Assembly (NCBI RefSeq): GCF_000472925.1
Contig: NZ_AXAS01000066.1
Span: forward strand, 1-40,685
Length of the DNA stretch: 40,685 bases
Origin: Bradyrhizobium sp. Ec3.3
GTDB lineage: Bacteria; Pseudomonadota; Alphaproteobacteria; Rhizobiales; Xanthobacteraceae
Direction: 5' to 3'
The translations under genes and the position numbers were made by a program. The first letter of the stretch is position 1, and each line of letters starts with the position of its first letter. Below, in pieces: positions 32,098 through 40,480 of the stretch. The notes beneath the pieces were generated by a model. That model saw only the letters and a program-made list of their open reading frames with translations. It was not told the DNA's origin and did no database searches.

Positions 32098-32877
32098 ATG
32101 GCTCGTGCCGGACTTAAGCAAATGACCCGCACGCCAGAGGCCAAGCTTGGTCATTTCATCGTCGAGTTTGCCACTCCTGGAATTGGCCATATCCTCAAAC
32201 AAGCGGGTTGCGATTTCGCACTTTTCGACCTGGAGCATTCGGGCTTCGGTTTCGAAACAGTCAAGAGTGCTGCACGCTATTTTGAAGCCGCAGGGTTGCC
32301 GGCCATCGTCCGTGTGCCTTCAAAGGAATATCACCACATTGCGCGCGCCTGCGACGCTGGAGCGGAAGGGATCATGATCCCGATGGTTAGCACAGCCGCA
32401 GAAGCAGAGGCCGTCGTTAGTTGCATGAAATATTATCCGGACGGGCGACGTGGCGTCGCCTTGAGTATTGCGCATGATGCCTATGGGCAGGGCCCGGTAC
32501 CCGAGAAGCTTGCGGCTGCCAACGAACGGACAACGCTGTTCTGCCAAATCGAGACGGCTGAAGGCGCCGAAAATGCCGACGGGATTGCCGCCGTCGATGG
32601 CGTCGACTGCCTGTGGGTCGGCCATTTCGACCTGTCAGTATCGCTTGGCATCCCCGGCCAGTTCGACCATCCGAGATTTCTGAAGGCGGTCGAGCAGACG
32701 ATTGCGGCCGCCAAGAAGCACAAGAAAGCACTCGGCCGCCTGGTACCAACTACCGAGGTCGGCATATCGCTCTACAAGCAAGGCTTCGATTTCTGCTGCT
32801 ATTCGGGTGACGTGTGGGTGCTTCGGGATGCGCTGACGGCCGCAATCACCACCTTGCGGAAGGGATGCATGACATGA
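32098..32877 (+). CDS. HpcH/HpaI-family aldolase (module 3)
   Basis: This 259-residue metal-dependent aldolase is of the HpcH/HpaI family, which contains 2-keto-3-deoxy sugar acid aldolases. Visible are FDLEHSGFGF (base), AIVRVPSKE (ketoacid-binding arginine), CQIETAEGAENADG (metal glutamate) and VGHFDLSVSLG (metal aspartate). An excellent GGGAGG ribosome-binding site precedes the ATG. It overlaps the dehydrogenase gene by four bases (ATGA). In a sugar-acid pathway it would split a 2-keto-3-deoxy acid into pyruvate or a related ketoacid and an aldehyde. It is only distantly similar to the module 2 aldolase. Confidence 0.88.
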   Translation: MARAGLKQMTRTPEAKLGHFIVEFATPGIGHILKQAGCDFALFDLEHSGFGFETVKSAARYFEAAGLPAIVRVPSKEYHHIARACDAGAEGIMIPMVSTAAEAEAVVSCMKYYPDGRRGVALSIAHDAYGQGPVPEKLAAANERTTLFCQIETAEGAENADGIAAVDGVDCLWVGHFDLSVSLGIPGQFDHPRFLKAVEQTIAAAKKHKKALGRLVPTTEVGISLYKQGFDFCCYSGDVWVLRDALTAAITTLRKGCMT

Positions 32878-33923
32878 ACGCGCCATTCCGTGTTGCCCTT
32901 TCAGGTGACTTCAGGAAGCCCGACGGCTCGGCCGTCTACCCCGATTTCGATCTGAAGCCTCTGCTGGAGACCCCCGGCGTGGAAATGGCCTATCTGGATA
33001 ACGCCAACCCTCTGCGCAGCAGCGATCTTGAAGGCTTCGACGCACTTATCCTGCTGGCTCACCGCTTTGCGCCCGAAAGCGCCCCCAAAAACGGCAGGCT
33101 CAGCATCATAGCCCGCTTTGGCGTCGGCTATGACACGGTGGATGTGCCAACCTGTACCGCCGCAGACATCGCGTTGGCGATCACGCCGGACGGCGTGCGC
33201 CGCCCTGTCGCAGTGTCGATCATGACCTTCATTCTGGCACTCGCCGGAAAGCTGATGGTGAAGGATAAGCTTACCCGGCAAGGTCCGCCGGGTTTTGCCG
33301 CCCGTGGCGAGCATATGGGCTTTGGCCTGGTCGGCAGGGTGCTCGGTTCGATCGGTATCGGCAATATCGGAGCCGAACTGTTCCGGCTCGCCAAGCCGTT
33401 CGACATGAGGTTCATCGCTCATGATCCATTTGCGGATTCCAAGCTGGCGGCCGCGCTGGGAGTCGAACTCGTCGGTCTCGACGACCTCTTCGCCCGCGCC
33501 GACATCGTTACGGTGAACTGTCCACTGACGGCCGAGACACGCCATCTCGTGAACGCAGACCGCCTCGCCCTGATGAAGAAGACCGCCTTCTTCATCAACA
33601 CTGCGCGCGGACCAATTGTCGATCAAAACGCGCTCACAGACGTTCTGGCGAGAAGGCGGATCGCTGGCGCCGCCCTCGATGTATTCGAGCAGGAGCCGAC
33701 CGATCCGTCCGATCCGCTGTTCGCACTCGACAACGTCATCGTGACGCCTCACGCACTTTGCTGGACCGATCAGTGCTTCGCCGGAAATGGCGCAGCCGAT
33801 GTCAGGGCTGTGCTCGACATTCAGCGCGGGCAGATTCCGAGCGGTATCGTCAATCGCGCCGTACTCGAGAAACCGAATTTCCAACGCAAACTGGAGGAGT
33901 ATCGCCGCCAATTTGCCCATTGA
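32874..33923 (+). CDS. D-isomer-specific 2-hydroxyacid dehydrogenase
   Basis: This 349-residue NAD(P)-dependent dehydrogenase of the D-2-hydroxyacid family includes phosphoglycerate, hydroxypyruvate and glyoxylate reductases. The nucleotide loop GIGNIG is near 161-166, with D184 in AHDPFAD. The catalytic residues are R245 (INTARGP), E274 (VFEQEP) and H293 (VTPHALCW). The start at the ATG overlapping the aldolase stop has GGAAGGG upstream. It probably reduces a 2-ketoacid produced by the aldolase step, or oxidises a 2-hydroxyacid entering the pathway. Direction and substrate are not evident. Confidence 0.9.
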   Translation: MNAPFRVALSGDFRKPDGSAVYPDFDLKPLLETPGVEMAYLDNANPLRSSDLEGFDALILLAHRFAPESAPKNGRLSIIARFGVGYDTVDVPTCTAADIALAITPDGVRRPVAVSIMTFILALAGKLMVKDKLTRQGPPGFAARGEHMGFGLVGRVLGSIGIGNIGAELFRLAKPFDMRFIAHDPFADSKLAAALGVELVGLDDLFARADIVTVNCPLTAETRHLVNADRLALMKKTAFFINTARGPIVDQNALTDVLARRRIAGAALDVFEQEPTDPSDPLFALDNVIVTPHALCWTDQCFAGNGAADVRAVLDIQRGQIPSGIVNRAVLEKPNFQRKLEEYRRQFAH

Positions 33924-33991
33924 GAATTCCTCGCCGCTAACGAGCGAGGGACATTTGAAAGGCTCTGCCATTCAAGGAACGGGAGGATATA

Positions 33992-35440
33992 ATGATCAAT
34001 AGACGTGATTTCGGAAAGATTGGTCTGGTCGCCGGCCTCGCCGCAACAATGGGAAGGCCGGCGTGGGCTGCGTCAGCCGCCGACACCGCCGTCAAGGCCG
34101 CGCAGCAATACAAGGGGCGCACGATCACGATTGTCTGGGAGGCAGGGCTGCAGTCGCTCGATCCCACTCACTTCTCGGGTCCGAAGTGGAAAGAGCTGAC
34201 CGGGATGGACGTGAAGGTCGTCGAGGTCGCGACTGCCGAGATGTTCACCAAGATCATGCAGGACTACAAGTCGGGAGCCGGCGCCTATGACGCTCTCAAC
34301 GTCATACCTGCCTGGATGCCCGATCTTGCCCAGGCCGGCGCGCTCGAGGTCCTCGACCCCTATGTCGAGAAATACGGCTACGCTCCCGAGCTACAGACGA
34401 TTGCGCCGACCTATCGCGACAACCAGATGAAAGTGGGCGGCAAGATCTACGGCTTCCCCGACGATGGCGACGTTTTCCTGATGTACTATCGGCGCGACCT
34501 CTTCGAGGATCCGGCCGTACAGAAGGCCTTCAAGGAGAAGACCGGCAAGGACCTCGCGGTACCGAAGACATGGGCGGATTTCGATGTCGTCGGAGCTGGT
34601 CTTACGGCCATCCTAAAAGACAAGGGCATCTACGGCGCCTCCTTCTTCCGGCAGCCTCCTTACGCGATGTACATGTTCGAGGAACGCTTCCGCAATGAGG
34701 GCGGCAAGTTCTTCGACGCTGACACCATGAAGGCCACGATCAACTCCGATGTCGGCGTCAAGGTCTTCACCGACATGCGCAACGAGAACAAGTTCATGCC
34801 GCCAGGCGTGGAGCAGTTCGGCTTTGTGGAGAACCTCGCGACTTTCCTGCAGGGACAATCGGCCATGACCATCTCCTGGCCACCCTATGGGCGCTGGGCC
34901 GAGGGTTATGGTACGGACCAGGAGGCACTGAACTGGGTCCCGAAAACAACTATCGCAGGCAAGGTGGGTTACGCCCTACCGCCGGGAGGACATCCCGAAC
35001 TCGCTGCAGGCTTTGCCTTGTCGATTTCGTCCACCTCGAAAAACAAGGACGCTGCCTATCTGTTCATCCAGTGGCTCAACAGCGAAGATGTGAGCCGCCA
35101 GCGCGTTCAGCTTCCCTATACGCTCCGCGATCCGTTCCGCGACGCGCACTATGCGGATCCTGGCTATCTCGCCCTGTGGCCAAATGCCAAGGACTATCTG
35201 GCAGCCTTGAAACAGGCCTCGCAGACGGGTCTTCTCGATCTGTCGCTTCTGCAAACCGACAAATATGAGGAGGTCTTGCGCCAGGCGATTTCAAAGCTGT
35301 GGGCGGGCGACGATCCGAAGACGATCCTCGATGCGGCAGCAGCCCAGTGGAACGACATTACGCAGAAGATCGGCGTCGACAAGCAGAAGCCGGTCTATGC
35401 GGCCTGGGCCGCTGAGTCCGGCGCCTATCCGAAAACATAA
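33992..35440 (+). CDS. Carbohydrate ABC transporter substrate-binding protein (family 1)
   Basis: This 482-residue extracellular solute-binding protein belongs to the MalE/UgpB group. It begins with a twin-arginine-like signal (NRRDFGKIGLVAGL, then PAWAAS). The mature part has YKGRTITIVWEAG at its start, a YDALNVIPAWMPDLAQ segment and DDGDVFLMYYRRDLF, common to sugar receptors of this family. GGGAGG precedes the ATG. It is followed by a hairpin and then by the permease genes, an arrangement that often lets the binding protein be made in excess. The ligand is likely a sugar, polyol or lactone/sugar acid used by the module. Confidence 0.9.
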   Translation: MINRRDFGKIGLVAGLAATMGRPAWAASAADTAVKAAQQYKGRTITIVWEAGLQSLDPTHFSGPKWKELTGMDVKVVEVATAEMFTKIMQDYKSGAGAYDALNVIPAWMPDLAQAGALEVLDPYVEKYGYAPELQTIAPTYRDNQMKVGGKIYGFPDDGDVFLMYYRRDLFEDPAVQKAFKEKTGKDLAVPKTWADFDVVGAGLTAILKDKGIYGASFFRQPPYAMYMFEERFRNEGGKFFDADTMKATINSDVGVKVFTDMRNENKFMPPGVEQFGFVENLATFLQGQSAMTISWPPYGRWAEGYGTDQEALNWVPKTTIAGKVGYALPPGGHPELAAGFALSISSTSKNKDAAYLFIQWLNSEDVSRQRVQLPYTLRDPFRDAHYADPGYLALWPNAKDYLAALKQASQTGLLDLSLLQTDKYEEVLRQAISKLWAGDDPKTILDAAAAQWNDITQKIGVDKQKPVYAAWAAESGAYPKT

Positions 35441-35458
35441 GCACGCCGCTCCCTCTCC

Positions 35459-35484
35459 CCTCTCCCGCTTTCCAGCGGGAGAGG
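35459..35484 (+). terminator. Hairpin between binding-protein and permease genes
   Basis: CCTCTCCCGCT and AGCGGGAGAGG form an 11-base perfect stem with loop TTCC, 18 bases after the binding-protein stop. There is no T-run after it, so it is more likely an mRNA-stabilising or partial-termination hairpin than a full terminator. It also resembles dispersed palindromes of rhizobial genomes. Confidence 0.5.
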
Positions 35485-35542
35485 CTCCGCCCACTGTCGA
35501 CGACGGCACGAGACCAAAGCGGAACGTATCCCGAATTCAGCC

Positions 35543-36421
35543 ATGGCCGCCATCGCCCATCCCGACCGCAACTTCAAATACTGGCTGATCTTGCCGGCGG
35601 TCTTCCTGCTCTTGCTGGTCGGCCTGTTCCCACTGATCTTCTCGCTGGTGGTGAGCTTCATGCGCGTCACCATGCTGGAGACTGACACATCCTTTGCCGG
35701 ATTGGTGAATTACGTCCAGCTCTTTCATGACGCGAGACTATGGCAGTCGCTCCTCCACACACTGCTTATCATGGTCATAGCCCTGCCCATCGAGCTGCTT
35801 CTCGGCCTCGCCATGGCCTACCTGTTCCTCGACCGTATGCCCGGACGACAGCTTCTGGTTTCGCTGCTGGTGCTGCCGACAATCATCTCACCGATCGTCG
35901 CCGGCGCCACATGGCGGCTCCTGTTCGATAACCGCTATGGTCCGATCAACCAGATCATTGGCTGGTTCGCTGGCCACCCTGTGCCGGCCCTGTGGACAGT
36001 CAATCCCGGACTCGTCTATCCCGCCATCATCTTCTGCGAGATCTGGCAGTGGACACCGTTCATGTTCCTGATCTTGCTCGCCGCCCTTTCCAATGTCGAC
36101 CGCTCATTAACCGAAGCCGCTGAGATCGACGGAGCGCGCTTCTGGCGCAGCTTCCGCTATGTTGTCCTCCCCGCAATCTTTCCGGTGATGTCGATCGCCA
36201 TTCTGATCCGTGGCCTCGACCTCTTCCGCATCTTCGACATCATCTGGGCGCTCACGGCGGGCGGTCCCGGCACGATGACCGAGACCATTTCCGTCTACAC
36301 CTATGTCCAGGGATTCAAGCAGTTCGAGTCGAGCTATACGGCGGCGATCGCCTTCCTTGTCATCGCGCTTCTCACCGTCATCGTGACCTGGGCTATTCGG
36401 CGCATGGGGCTGGCAAAATGA
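35543..36421 (+). CDS. Carbohydrate ABC transporter permease (MalF/UgpA-like)
   Basis: This 292-residue inner-membrane permease has about six membrane helices, starting with YWLILPAVFLLLLVGLFPL near residue 13. The EAA loop that docks to the ATPase reads EAAEIDGARFWRSFRYVVLP. The ribosome-binding site is weak. Its end overlaps the second permease gene by four bases (ATGA), so translation is probably coupled. Confidence 0.9.
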   Translation: MAAIAHPDRNFKYWLILPAVFLLLLVGLFPLIFSLVVSFMRVTMLETDTSFAGLVNYVQLFHDARLWQSLLHTLLIMVIALPIELLLGLAMAYLFLDRMPGRQLLVSLLVLPTIISPIVAGATWRLLFDNRYGPINQIIGWFAGHPVPALWTVNPGLVYPAIIFCEIWQWTPFMFLILLAALSNVDRSLTEAAEIDGARFWRSFRYVVLPAIFPVMSIAILIRGLDLFRIFDIIWALTAGGPGTMTETISVYTYVQGFKQFESSYTAAIAFLVIALLTVIVTWAIRRMGLAK

Positions 36422-37257
36422 AAGGCGCACCGTTTCATCGCCGCAAGGAGACGAAGCTCGTCTTGCGCTATCTCATGGCGGCGTTCCTCGTCGTTATATT
36501 TGTCTTTCCGATCTACTGGCTGTTTGCCATTTCGTTCAAGACCCCAGGCGAGATCTTCGCTTTTCCACCGGTGTGGTATCCGAAGAGCATCCAGTTCAAC
36601 AATTATGCGGTGCTGTTCAAGGATGGCGATGCCAAAACGGTCGGCAACAGCCTGGTACTCTCTTCGGTATCAACCTTCTTCGCCATGATCTTCGGCACCA
36701 TCGCCGCCTACTCACTGGCGCGCTTCAAGACGGGCGGCGAAAACCTCGGCGTTTGGATTATATCGCAGCGCATGATGCCTCCCGTGGCCATCGCATTTCC
36801 GATCTTCCTCTTCTATGTCTGGCTCGGCTGGGTCGATACCTACATCGGGCTCATCATCCTCTATACGGCCTTCAGCCTGCCCTATGTGATCTGGATGATG
36901 CGGGGTTATATCGAGGAGATTCCGCTAGAGCTCGAAGAGAGCGCCCTCATCGACGGCTGCAATCGTTGGGAGGTCCTGTGGAAGGTGGTATTCCCGATGG
37001 CGCGCTCCGGACTGTTCGCCACCGCGGTCTTCACCTTCGTCTTTTCCTGGAACGACTTTCTGTTTGCACTGGTGCTCACCCGCACCGAGGTCACGACCTA
37101 CACGGTCCAGGTCACGCATTACTTTGGAGGCCAGTCGAATTTCTGGTCCAAGATCGCCGCGATGTCGGTGCTTGGGACCATTCCTGTATTCATCACCGTC
37201 GCAACGCTGCAGCGCTATCTCGTCCGCGGCATATCCATGGGCGCAGTCAAGGGTTAA
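36418..37257 (+). CDS. Carbohydrate ABC transporter permease (MalG/UgpE-like)
   Basis: This 279-residue inner-membrane permease is the second of the channel pair. It has six probable membrane helices, MAAFLVVIFVFPIYWLFAIS at the N-terminus, and the EAA-type loop ESALIDGCNRWEVLWKVVFP. It overlaps the first permease gene and ends three bases before the ATPase start. Confidence 0.9.
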   Translation: MKGAPFHRRKETKLVLRYLMAAFLVVIFVFPIYWLFAISFKTPGEIFAFPPVWYPKSIQFNNYAVLFKDGDAKTVGNSLVLSSVSTFFAMIFGTIAAYSLARFKTGGENLGVWIISQRMMPPVAIAFPIFLFYVWLGWVDTYIGLIILYTAFSLPYVIWMMRGYIEEIPLELEESALIDGCNRWEVLWKVVFPMARSGLFATAVFTFVFSWNDFLFALVLTRTEVTTYTVQVTHYFGGQSNFWSKIAAMSVLGTIPVFITVATLQRYLVRGISMGAVKG

Positions 37258-37260
37258 CTC

Positions 37261-38334
37261 GTGTCGGATCTGAAGATTACCGGACTCCACAAGCACTACG
37301 GCACATACCACGCCGTCAAGGGAATCGATCTTGAGGTACCCTCGGGCGAATTCACGGTCCTGGTAGGCCCATCGGGATGCGGAAAATCAACCCTGCTTCG
37401 TACCATCGCAGGACTCGAGGAGGCGAGCGCCGGCACAGTCGAAATCGGCGGACAGAACGTCACGTGGGCACGCCCGCGCGATCGCGACATCGCGATGGTG
37501 TTCCAGAATTACGCGCTCTATCCCTATCTCAACGTCTATGAAAACATTGCATTTGGCTTGCGGGCGAGGAAAGTTGCGTCCGCCCAGATCGACAAGCGTG
37601 TGAAGCGCGCCGCCGACATGCTCGGCATTGCGCAACTTCTTCAGCGCTTTCCGCGTGAGCTTTCTGGCGGTCAACGCCAGCGCGTCGCGATCGGCCGCGC
37701 GATCGTGCGCGACGCGCTGCTCTTTTTATTCGATGAACCGCTGAGCAATCTCGATGCCCAGCTTCGCGACGACATGCGGGTTGAAATCAAGCGGCTCCAT
37801 CAGGAGCTCGGCCGCACCATCATCTACGTGACTCACGACCAGATCGAGGCGATGACGCTCGCTGACCGCATCGCTCTGCTGCGCGACGGCAGGATTGAAC
37901 AGCTCGGCACGCCGCTCGATTTGTTCGAGCGGCCGGCAACGCGCTTCGTGGCCGGATTCCTCGGCAGCCCGAAGATGAACTTCCTTCCCGCCACCGTCGA
38001 GGCCGGAGAGGTAACCCTTCGCGACGGAACCAAGCTGACCCTGCCTACCGGGCGCAAGGCGCCAAACGGTCAAGCCATAATCTTGGGACTCAGGCCCCAG
38101 CACATTGCCAAAGCCAGCGCGAGCGCTGCGCCAGGTCACGTGCAGTTGCCGTCGACTATAGAGCTCGTCCAACCGACGGGCTCGCGGGTGCAGGTTAGCA
38201 TGCCGCTCGGGGGAATCAGCATCACCGCGGAATTCGCGGCTCACGAGGTCACAGCGCCGGGCGAACAGGTTCGTATCGACATCGATATGAACCGCGCCGT
38301 TCTGATCGATCCACAAACTGACAAGGTCATTTGA
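37261..38334 (+). CDS. Carbohydrate ABC transporter ATPase (MalK/UgpC-like)
   Basis: This 357-residue ATPase has Walker A GPSGCGKS (36-43), Q-loop MVFQNYALYPY, signature LSGGQRQRVAIGRA, Walker B FLFDEPLSNLD and switch histidine VTHDQIEAM. A C-terminal TOBE/MalK-like regulatory domain begins near residue 235 (FLGSPKMNFL). The start is GTG, right after the permease stop, so translation is probably coupled. It energises the module 3 importer. The regulatory domain suggests that such ATPases could also serve other carbohydrate importers in the cell. Confidence 0.92.
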   Translation: MSDLKITGLHKHYGTYHAVKGIDLEVPSGEFTVLVGPSGCGKSTLLRTIAGLEEASAGTVEIGGQNVTWARPRDRDIAMVFQNYALYPYLNVYENIAFGLRARKVASAQIDKRVKRAADMLGIAQLLQRFPRELSGGQRQRVAIGRAIVRDALLFLFDEPLSNLDAQLRDDMRVEIKRLHQELGRTIIYVTHDQIEAMTLADRIALLRDGRIEQLGTPLDLFERPATRFVAGFLGSPKMNFLPATVEAGEVTLRDGTKLTLPTGRKAPNGQAIILGLRPQHIAKASASAAPGHVQLPSTIELVQPTGSRVQVSMPLGGISITAEFAAHEVTAPGEQVRIDIDMNRAVLIDPQTDKVI

Positions 38335-38344
38335 GGGAGCCGCC

Positions 38345-40309
38345 ATGGCCCAGAGGAAGCCGAGCCGCGCAATCAAGCTCTTCGGAACCGAAGCTCTCGA
38401 AGGCAAACGTCGCGAATTGACCGCAGGTCCCATCTCGGCTGTCTTCGACAACGGCGCCTTACGCTACATCCGCTATTACGGTGAAGAGATCTTGCGAGGA
38501 ATTTCTTATATCGCGCGCGACAAGGACTGGGGGACCTATGCTCCGGCAATCGAAGACCTGAAAATCCGCCAGAACAAGGATGGGTTTGCCATCGCCTATC
38601 AAGCCATTTGCAAGGACCAAGATCAGGCGATCCGGTATTCCGCCAAGATCGACGCAAACAGCAATGGCACACTGACGTTCTCGGCCGAAGGAACGCCCCT
38701 TTCTGACTTCCTCACCAATCGCACAGGGTTTGTGGTGCTGCATCCGCTCGCGGGAACGGTGGGGCGCCCGGTTGAGGTCATCCACACGAATGGAAAGAAA
38801 GAGCGGCGCAAATTCCCGAAGCTCATCAGCCCCGGTCAGCCCATCTTCGAAATCCGCTCGCTCAAGCACGAGCCGCTGTCCGGCGTTGCCGTCACCGTTC
38901 TGATGGAGGGAAACAAATTCGAGATGGAGGACCATCGAAACTGGATGGATGCCTCCTACAAGACCTATGTATGCTCCCTGCTCGATCCCTGGCCGTACAC
39001 GCTGGAGAAAGGCAAGAGCTTCAGCCAGTCAATCACCCTCACCATCTCAGGCAAACCGCCGAAATCGAGGCCGAGGACCTCCGCTGCCGATACGACGATA
39101 ACTCTTGCAGGCACGAAAGGCCGTATTCCGCAAATCGGCCTCGGCGTGCCGATGGGGGAAGCCGCGGCGGCGCTCGAGGCCGTGGACCTGATCGCCGCGG
39201 CGAAGCCTCAGTCGCTCGTTTGCCAGATCGATGGACGCGAGCGAGGACAGGAAGAAGCTGCTGCCTGCTACCGCGATCTGTCAAGGCAAACGGGAGCTCC
39301 GGTCACACTCGAGATCATTCTTCCGGCCAGGGAGCCGGCCGATAAGGAAGTGGCTGCGATCGCGAGCGCAGCGAATGCCGCGGGGCTCACACCTGCGTCC
39401 GTTGTTGTCACCCAGATGCACGATCTCAAATCGTTTCAGCCCAATACAACGAGGCCCTGGGGTCCCACCTACGAGGAAATGGCGACGGCGGCGCGAGCCT
39501 CCTTCCCCGATGCCACGCTTGGCGGTGGAATGCTCTCCTATTTCACCGAATTGAACCGCAAACCCGTCCCCCAGGGCGTGTTTGACTTCATCACACATAC
39601 CGGCTGTCCCATTGTCCATGCCCCAGACGACATCTCGGTCATGGAGACTCTTGAGACTCTTCCGTGGATCTTCGCTTCAGCACGCGCCATTATCGGCAAA
39701 GTGTCCTATCACATTGGCCCGACCAGTATTCCATGTCGTGACAACCCCTATGGCGCAGCGGTCGCGCCAAACCCGGACAACAGGCGGATCTGTCTCTCCG
39801 ATATTGATCCGCGCCAGCGCGGACTCTTTGCCGCCGCATGGAGCCTCGGCTATCTGTCGGCGGCCGCGAGAGCCGGTGTCGACGCCGTGGCCCTCGGCTC
39901 TGCCACTGGCGCGCAAGGGATGATCTATCGCAAATTGGCCCATGCCCAACCGTGGTTCGACGGTGGTAACGCCAGACTGCTCCCGATCTATCATGTGATT
40001 GCAGGTCTTGCCGGTGCGAGCGGCGCAAGGCGCATCGATACGGATTCGTCTGCACCTCTAAAGCTTGCCGCTCTTGCCCATCGCAACAAGGCCGGCCAAG
40101 TGCTTTGGCTTGCCAACCTTTCGAGCGAAACTCAGCACGTGAAGATCAAGGGCTTCGATGGCCCTGCTAGGGTGGATGTTCTCGCCCCGGGAAGCTTTGA
40201 AGCGGCCGCGCGCAATCCTGCCTGGCTCGAGAGCGGCCGCACCTTCGTCCGCAGGGTGGGAAGCTTTGAACTTCCGTCCTATGGGGTTGCTCGAATCAAG
40301 AGCGGCTGA
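38345..40309 (+). CDS. Large three-part protein resembling D-apionate lactonase (ApnL) family
   Basis: This 654-residue soluble protein has no signal peptide. The N-terminal part (about 1-230) is beta-rich (AGPISAVFDNGALRYIRYYG, then DWGTYAPAIEDLKI), like a galactose-mutarotase-type sandwich. The middle (about 250-550) looks like a TIM barrel (IPQIGLGVP, LGGGMLSYFTELNRK, THTGCPIVHAPDDISVMETL). The C-terminal part (about 560-654) is a small beta domain. From memory this layout fits the ApnL D-apionate lactonase family of the apiose pathways, but I cannot check it. It lies 10 bases after the transporter ATPase gene, so its substrate probably enters through that importer. No other ApnL-pathway enzymes (ApnO, OiaK, OiaT) are seen nearby. 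Confidence 0.6.
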   Translation: MAQRKPSRAIKLFGTEALEGKRRELTAGPISAVFDNGALRYIRYYGEEILRGISYIARDKDWGTYAPAIEDLKIRQNKDGFAIAYQAICKDQDQAIRYSAKIDANSNGTLTFSAEGTPLSDFLTNRTGFVVLHPLAGTVGRPVEVIHTNGKKERRKFPKLISPGQPIFEIRSLKHEPLSGVAVTVLMEGNKFEMEDHRNWMDASYKTYVCSLLDPWPYTLEKGKSFSQSITLTISGKPPKSRPRTSAADTTITLAGTKGRIPQIGLGVPMGEAAAALEAVDLIAAAKPQSLVCQIDGRERGQEEAAACYRDLSRQTGAPVTLEIILPAREPADKEVAAIASAANAAGLTPASVVVTQMHDLKSFQPNTTRPWGPTYEEMATAARASFPDATLGGGMLSYFTELNRKPVPQGVFDFITHTGCPIVHAPDDISVMETLETLPWIFASARAIIGKVSYHIGPTSIPCRDNPYGAAVAPNPDNRRICLSDIDPRQRGLFAAAWSLGYLSAAARAGVDAVALGSATGAQGMIYRKLAHAQPWFDGGNARLLPIYHVIAGLAGASGARRIDTDSSAPLKLAALAHRNKAGQVLWLANLSSETQHVKIKGFDGPARVDVLAPGSFEAAARNPAWLESGRTFVRRVGSFELPSYGVARIKSG

Positions 40310-40436
40310 TCCCCCACGGTGCTCGACCGCGTGCCGATCGTCTCACTAAGGTGTCGCGCGACGGCTTTGAAAGCGACTGTCGTACATAGTTCGCAGCGCT
40401 GACGGAGAGAGACCAGCCCATGCTTGCCCTCGATAG
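40310..40436. other. Short intergenic region after the last module 3 gene
   Basis: No gene or convincing terminator is visible here. The last 20 bases or so before the repeat resemble those before copy A. Confidence 0.4.
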
Positions 40437-40480
40437 ATTTTCCTTGATTTCCCGGTGCACACGCCGCCATCTAACCTATT
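40437..40480 (+). repeat. GTGCACAC-containing interspersed repeat, copy D (truncated)
   Basis: It begins ATTTTCCTTGATTTCCCGG, followed by a single GTGCACAC instead of the pair, and ends at CTAACCTATT. Relative to copy B one 11-base unit is missing. Similarity to A and B stops abruptly at 40480, where the IS5-like element begins. Confidence 0.75.
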
